A stretch of DNA of 29,134 bases, from positions 1 to 29,134 of the forward strand of contig JBMOGW010000018.1 in NCBI GenBank assembly GCA_049318165.1, in the 5' to 3' direction. Source of the DNA: UBA668 sp049318165 (lineage in GTDB: Bacteria > Actinomycetota > Acidimicrobiia > Acidimicrobiales > Ilumatobacteraceae). A program made the position numbers and the translations under genes. This document shows, piece by piece, positions 25,695-29,134 of the stretch (its first letter is position 1; the number at the start of each line of letters is the position of its first letter). The notes beneath the pieces were generated by a model. The model had not been told where the DNA came from. It saw nothing but the letters and a program-made list of their open reading frames with translations, and did not search any database.

Positions 25695-27715
25695 CCACTC
25701 CGGCACTCGAGTTCCACGACCTGCACCTCGCCTACGTCGTCCGCGGCGTGCCGCGCGACGTGCTCCGCGGCGTGTCGTTCGCCGTTCAGCCCGGTGAGAC
25801 CTACGGCCTCGTCGGCGAGAGCGGCTGCGGCAAGTCCACCGCCGCCTACGCGGCCGTCCGCTACCTGCCGCGCAACGCGCGAATCCTCGGCGGCGAAGTG
25901 CACCTCGCCGGCCGTGACGTGATGTCGCTCGACAAGCACGAACTGCAGGAACTGCGCGCCCGCAACGCGTCGATCGTGTACCAGGACCCGGGCCAGGCGC
26001 TGAACCCCACCATCAAGGTCGGGCCGCAGCTGATGGAAGCGTTCACGGTGATCGGCCAGAACCGCACCGACGCGCTCGCCAACGCCAAGGAGATGCTGCG
26101 CAAGGTGCAGATCGCCGATCCCGACAAGGTGCTGCACCGTTATCCGCACCAGCTGTCGGGTGGCATGCAGCAGCGTGTCGTCATCGCCATGGCGCTCGCC
26201 TCCAACCCGCAGCTGCTGATCCTCGACGAGCCGACCACCGGCCTCGACGCCACGGTGGAAGCCGAGGTCCTCGACCTCGTGCGTGGCCTGCGCAGCGAGT
26301 TCAACACGTCGGTGCTGTTCATCTCGCACAACCTCGGCGCCATCCGCTCGCTGTGCGACCGCGTCGGCGTGCTCTACGCCGGCAAGCTGGTGGAGGAAGG
26401 GTCGGCCCAGGGCGTCTTCGACGACCCGCAGCACCCCTACTCCGTCGGCCTGCTGCGCTGCCTGCCGCGCCACGGCTCACGCAAGAGCGCGCAGCGGCTC
26501 GAGACGATCCCCGGCTTCCTGCCGCTGTTGGGCGCCGACCTGCCGACCTGCGTGTTCGTCGACCGCTGCCCGCTGGCCAGCGAGAAGTGCCGCACCGACG
26601 TGCCGGAGTGGACGAACCACGACGGCCGCATGGTGCGCTGCCACCACATCGACCAGGTGCACCAGCTGGCCGCCGCCGACCTGCCCAAGGGCATCCCGGC
26701 GACGGTCGACCGCTCGGACGGCCCGCTGCTCGTCCTCAACAGCGTCAGCAAGACGTTCGACCAGGGCGGCCACCAGGTGAAGGCCGTGCGCGACGTGTCG
26801 CTGCAGCTGTTCGGTGGCGAGACGCTCGGTCTCGTCGGCGAATCCGGCAGCGGCAAGACCACGCTCGCCCACACGATCCTCGGCATCCACGCCCCGGACA
26901 CTCCGGACTCGATCATCTTCAACGGCAAGCCGCTGAAGGCCGGCACGCGCAAGCGTCCGATCGAGCAGGTGCGCGGCATCCAGATCGTGTTCCAGAACCC
27001 CGACTCGGCGCTCAACCGTCGCCACGCGGTGCGTCGCATCATCGGCCGCAGCCTGCGTCGCCTCGCCGGTCTGAGCGGCAAGGACCTCGACGCCGAGCTG
27101 TACTCGATCGCGACGTCCGTGCGACTCACGGAGCGCCACCTCGACATGCGTCCGTCGCAGCTGTCCGGCGGCCTGAAGCAGCGCGTCGCGATCGCCCGCG
27201 CGTTCGCCGGTCGCCCGCGCATCGTGGTGTGCGACGAGCCGACGTCGGCACTCGACGTGTCGGTGCAGGCAGCGATCCTCAACCTGCTCGGCGACCTGCA
27301 GCGCGACCGCAGCACCAGCTACCTGTTCATCTCGCACGACCTGCGCGTGGTGCGCTACCTGTCGGATCGCATCGCGGTGCTGTACCTCGGGCGCATCATG
27401 GAACTCGGGCCGGCCGAGCGTGTCTTCGACGGCCCGCACCACCCCTACACCGAGGCGTTGCTGTCGGCGGCGCCGTCGGTCGACGGGGACCAGGGCGAGC
27501 GCATCCGGCTCGAGGGCGAGATCCCGAGTGCCGTGAACATCCCGACCGGCTGTGTGTTCCACACCCGGTGCCCGCGTCGGCTTCCCGGTGACGTCTGCTC
27601 GACGATCGAACCGGAGCTCACGGCGACGCCCGACGGTGGTGTGATCCGCTGTCACATCCCGTTCGATCAGCTCGGCGGCCAGCCGGTCAGCATCCGCACT
27701 GCCGCTGCCGACTGA
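25691..27715 (+). CDS. Double ABC ATPase (DppD-DppF fusion) of the importer
   Basis: A 674-residue cytoplasmic protein joining two nucleotide-binding domains that are separate genes in the classical Dpp system. Domain 1: Walker A GESGCGKST (42-50), signature LSGGM (155-159), Walker B LLILDEPT, switch ISHN (His replaced in neither). Domain 2: Walker A GESGSGKTT (about 383-391), signature LSGGL, Walker B IVVCDEPT, switch ISHD. Each half ends in an oligopeptide-type C-terminal extension carrying four cysteines (first: C287, C293, C300, C317; second: CVFHTRCP and two more), a pattern that holds an iron-sulfur cluster in some DppD proteins. One fusion can energise the permease pair. The ATG at 25691 overlaps the upstream stop. 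Confidence 0.95.
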   Translation: MTTPALEFHDLHLAYVVRGVPRDVLRGVSFAVQPGETYGLVGESGCGKSTAAYAAVRYLPRNARILGGEVHLAGRDVMSLDKHELQELRARNASIVYQDPGQALNPTIKVGPQLMEAFTVIGQNRTDALANAKEMLRKVQIADPDKVLHRYPHQLSGGMQQRVVIAMALASNPQLLILDEPTTGLDATVEAEVLDLVRGLRSEFNTSVLFISHNLGAIRSLCDRVGVLYAGKLVEEGSAQGVFDDPQHPYSVGLLRCLPRHGSRKSAQRLETIPGFLPLLGADLPTCVFVDRCPLASEKCRTDVPEWTNHDGRMVRCHHIDQVHQLAAADLPKGIPATVDRSDGPLLVLNSVSKTFDQGGHQVKAVRDVSLQLFGGETLGLVGESGSGKTTLAHTILGIHAPDTPDSIIFNGKPLKAGTRKRPIEQVRGIQIVFQNPDSALNRRHAVRRIIGRSLRRLAGLSGKDLDAELYSIATSVRLTERHLDMRPSQLSGGLKQRVAIARAFAGRPRIVVCDEPTSALDVSVQAAILNLLGDLQRDRSTSYLFISHDLRVVRYLSDRIAVLYLGRIMELGPAERVFDGPHHPYTEALLSAAPSVDGDQGERIRLEGEIPSAVNIPTGCVFHTRCPRRLPGDVCSTIEPELTATPDGGVIRCHIPFDQLGGQPVSIRTAAAD

Positions 27716-27719
27716 GCGG

Positions 27720-28102
27720 TTGAGCACCACCGCTGCACTGCGCAACGGCCGTCTGCTGCGCTTCGTCCTCGCGTACGCAGGTTCGGTGGTGTGCGAATGG
27801 AGTGCGTGGTTGGCCGTGCTCGTCTACGCCGAGCAGCGCAGTGGCAGCGCGGCAGCGGGCTGGACGGCGTTCGGCCTGCTGATTCCTGCCGTTCTGGTGG
27901 CACCGTTCGTCGGACGCATCGCCGACGGCCGCCACCCGATCCGCTCGGCTGCGGGCACGACGCTGATTCGCGCAACGCCACGGTGGTGACCGTCGAGCCG
28001 TCGGTGGTGCTGGTGGTGGACCGCGAGCCGTTCCTGCTGGCCGTCACCGGCCACGACGGTGCGGCGGCCGCGGCCTGGCGCGAAGCCGAGCGCCGCGGCT
28101 GA
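27720..28102 (+). pseudogene. Remnant of an MFS transporter/cyclic-nucleotide-binding fusion
   Basis: From a TTG at 27720 the frame encodes about 75 residues like the first two helices of a major-facilitator protein (LRFVLAYAGSVVCEWSAWLA, then LIPAVLVAPFVGRIADG) and ends after 89 residues at 27989. From about 27960 a different frame encodes RNATVVTVEPSVVLVVDREPFLLAVTGH to the stop at 28102, like the last strand and helix of a cNMP-binding domain. Actinobacteria carry MFS proteins with a C-terminal cNMP-binding domain, so this looks like both ends of one such gene joined out of frame after loss of most of the middle, with the junction near 27950-27975. A 4-base gap follows the ATPase gene. No function is expected. 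Confidence 0.7.
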
Positions 28103-28134
28103 GGCCCGTGCGTTCACTGAGCGGCCATCCGCTG

Positions 28135-28230
28135 TTCCGCATCATGGACATGTTCCACCCTGCGGAATCCTGCTATTCTTGGGACGATCGTTCCCTCAAC
28201 CGTGGGGAACAGCTGTCCTAGGGGGTCACT
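28135..28230 (+). promoter_or_regulatory. Promoter and structured leader of fhs
   Basis: TATTCT (28174-28179) is a good TANNNT -10 box with no clear -35. Around the -35 area are inverted arms TTCCGCA (28135-28141) and TGCGGAA (28161-28167), 19 bases apart. The leader contains GTTCCC (28190-28195) paired with GGGAAC (28205-28210); the same GTTCCC could alternatively pair with GGGA at 28181-28184 if transcription starts early enough. AGGGGGT (28220-28226) is the ribosome-binding site before the GTG at 28231. It does not match the ZTP or THF riboswitch pattern as I know it. Confidence 0.45.
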
Positions 28231-29134
28231 GTGTCCTTTCCGTCCGATCTCGAGATCGCCCGCGCGGCGACGCTGGCCCCGCTCGCCGACATCGCGGCGA
28301 AGATGGGCATCGGTACCCACCTGCTCGAGCAGCACGGTGACGACCTCGCCAAGATCAAGCTGGAGGCGATCGACGAGCTGAGCGACCGCCCGAAGGCGAA
28401 GTACGTCGTGGTCACTGCCATCACCCCGACCCCCCTGGGTGAGGGCAAGACCACGACGACGGTCGGCCTCGGCCAGGCGATGCAGCACATCGGCAAGAAC
28501 GCGGTCATCAGCCTGCGCCAGCCGTCGATGGGCCCGACGTTCGGCATCAAGGGCGGTGCCGCCGGCGGCGGCTACAGCCAGGTCGTCCCGATGGAGCTGC
28601 TCAACCTGCACCTCACCGGCGACTTCCACGCCGTCACCGCAGCCCACAACCTGCTGTCGGCGATGGTCGACAACCACCTGCACCAGGGCAACGAGCTCGG
28701 GCTCGACATGCACAACATCACCTGGCGCCGCGTGCTCGACGTCAACGACCGCAGCCTGCGCAACATCATCGTCGGCCTCGGCGGGAAGATGGACGGCGTC
28801 ACCCGCCAGACCGGCTTCGACATCACCGCGGCGTCCGAGGTGATGGCGATCTTCGCGCTGTCGACCTCGCTCGAGGACATGCGCGCCCGCATGGGCCGCA
28901 TCGTCGTCGGCTACACCAAGGACGGCGAGCCCGTCACGGCCGAGCAGCTGAAGGCTGCCGGTTCGATGGCCGTCATCATGAAGGAAGCACTGAAGCCGAA
29001 CCTGCTGCAGACGCTCGAGCACACGCCGGTCATCGTCCACGCCGGCCCGTTCGGCAACATCGCCCACGGCAACAGCTCCATCGTCGGCGACCTCATCGGC
29101 ATCCGCGGTGGCGACTACCTCATCACCGAGGCCG
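28231..29134 (+). CDS. fhs: Formate-tetrahydrofolate ligase, N-terminal part (3' end outside window)
   Basis: Makes 10-formyl-THF from formate, ATP and tetrahydrofolate. 301 residues are visible of a protein usually near 550. The nucleotide-binding loop TPLGEGKTT is at 67-75 within TAITPTPLGEGKTTTTVGLG. Further family strings are RQPSMGPTFGIKGGAAGGGY, LTGDFHAVTAAHNLL, RRVLDVNDRSLRNI, TGFDITAASEVMAI and HAGPFGNIAHGNSS. The GTG at 28231 is preceded by AGGGGGT at suitable distance. In this window it would capture formate released by the last step of histidine degradation, and it joins the one-carbon pool fed by the FAD-GcvT enzyme; both links are inference. Confidence 0.97.
   Translation, partial: MSFPSDLEIARAATLAPLADIAAKMGIGTHLLEQHGDDLAKIKLEAIDELSDRPKAKYVVVTAITPTPLGEGKTTTTVGLGQAMQHIGKNAVISLRQPSMGPTFGIKGGAAGGGYSQVVPMELLNLHLTGDFHAVTAAHNLLSAMVDNHLHQGNELGLDMHNITWRRVLDVNDRSLRNIIVGLGGKMDGVTRQTGFDITAASEVMAIFALSTSLEDMRARMGRIVVGYTKDGEPVTAEQLKAAGSMAVIMKEALKPNLLQTLEHTPVIVHAGPFGNIAHGNSSIVGDLIGIRGGDYLITEA

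Noticed and set aside
28180..28230. ZTP or THF riboswitch before fhs
   Set aside because: The leader is only about 45-50 bases and lacks the conserved strings I know for either class.

Overview
The window is GC-rich, coding-dense DNA from a high-GC actinobacterium. An Acidimicrobiia-like marine or soil lineage is my inference. Supporting signs are the actinobacterial form of leucyl-tRNA synthetase (KMGKS), frequent GTG starts, ATGA/GTGA/TGATG gene overlaps, TANNNT boxes placed for leaderless transcripts, and an actinobacterial-type histidine ammonia-lyase. I see no tRNA or rRNA gene, CRISPR array, insertion sequence or phage gene.

Layout. (1) 1-1707 (+): 3' part of leuS, ending at a convergent hairpin. 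(2) 1771-4790 (-): a TetR regulator, a MatB-type malonyl-CoA synthetase, a CsoR-family regulator with a near-perfect operator palindrome at its own start, and an unrecognised small protein. (3) 4816-12902 (-): a tightly coupled histidine-utilisation operon, hutH-hutU-phyH-def-hutF-hutI-yeiH, in which every junction overlaps or is separated by 1 nt. It carries three unexpected members: a PhyH-type dioxygenase, a peptide-deformylase homologue and a YeiH-type exporter. No hutG is present. A divergent IclR regulator (12942-13658, +) shares a 30-40 bp control region with hutH, which holds two similar 14-mers spaced 20 bp apart. (4) 13585-17698 (-): two tandem enolase-superfamily enzymes, a membrane fatty-acid-desaturase-family protein and a PhnD-like binding protein without a signal peptide. 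(5) 17797-27715 (+): an MttB-family (trimethylamine methyltransferase-like, non-pyrrolysine) protein, a dimethylglycine/sarcosine-dehydrogenase-like FAD-GcvT fusion, then a complete peptide/opine-type ABC importer (Tat lipoprotein, two permeases, double ATPase). (6) 27720-28102: the two ends of an MFS/cyclic-nucleotide-binding fusion gene, out of frame with each other (pseudogene). (7) 28231-end (+): 5' part of fhs, formate-tetrahydrofolate ligase.

How it may fit together. The hut operon turns histidine into formyl-glutamate through HutH, HutU, HutI and HutF. The last deformylation has no HutG, so the embedded deformylase homologue is the obvious candidate. The released formate could enter the folate pool through Fhs. 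The second cluster looks like uptake and stepwise N-demethylation of a quaternary amine or betaine, also feeding folate-bound one-carbon units. Whether the betaine is an amino-acid betaine that ends in the hut pathway (for example hercynine to histidine) is speculative, but the gene order makes it worth testing.
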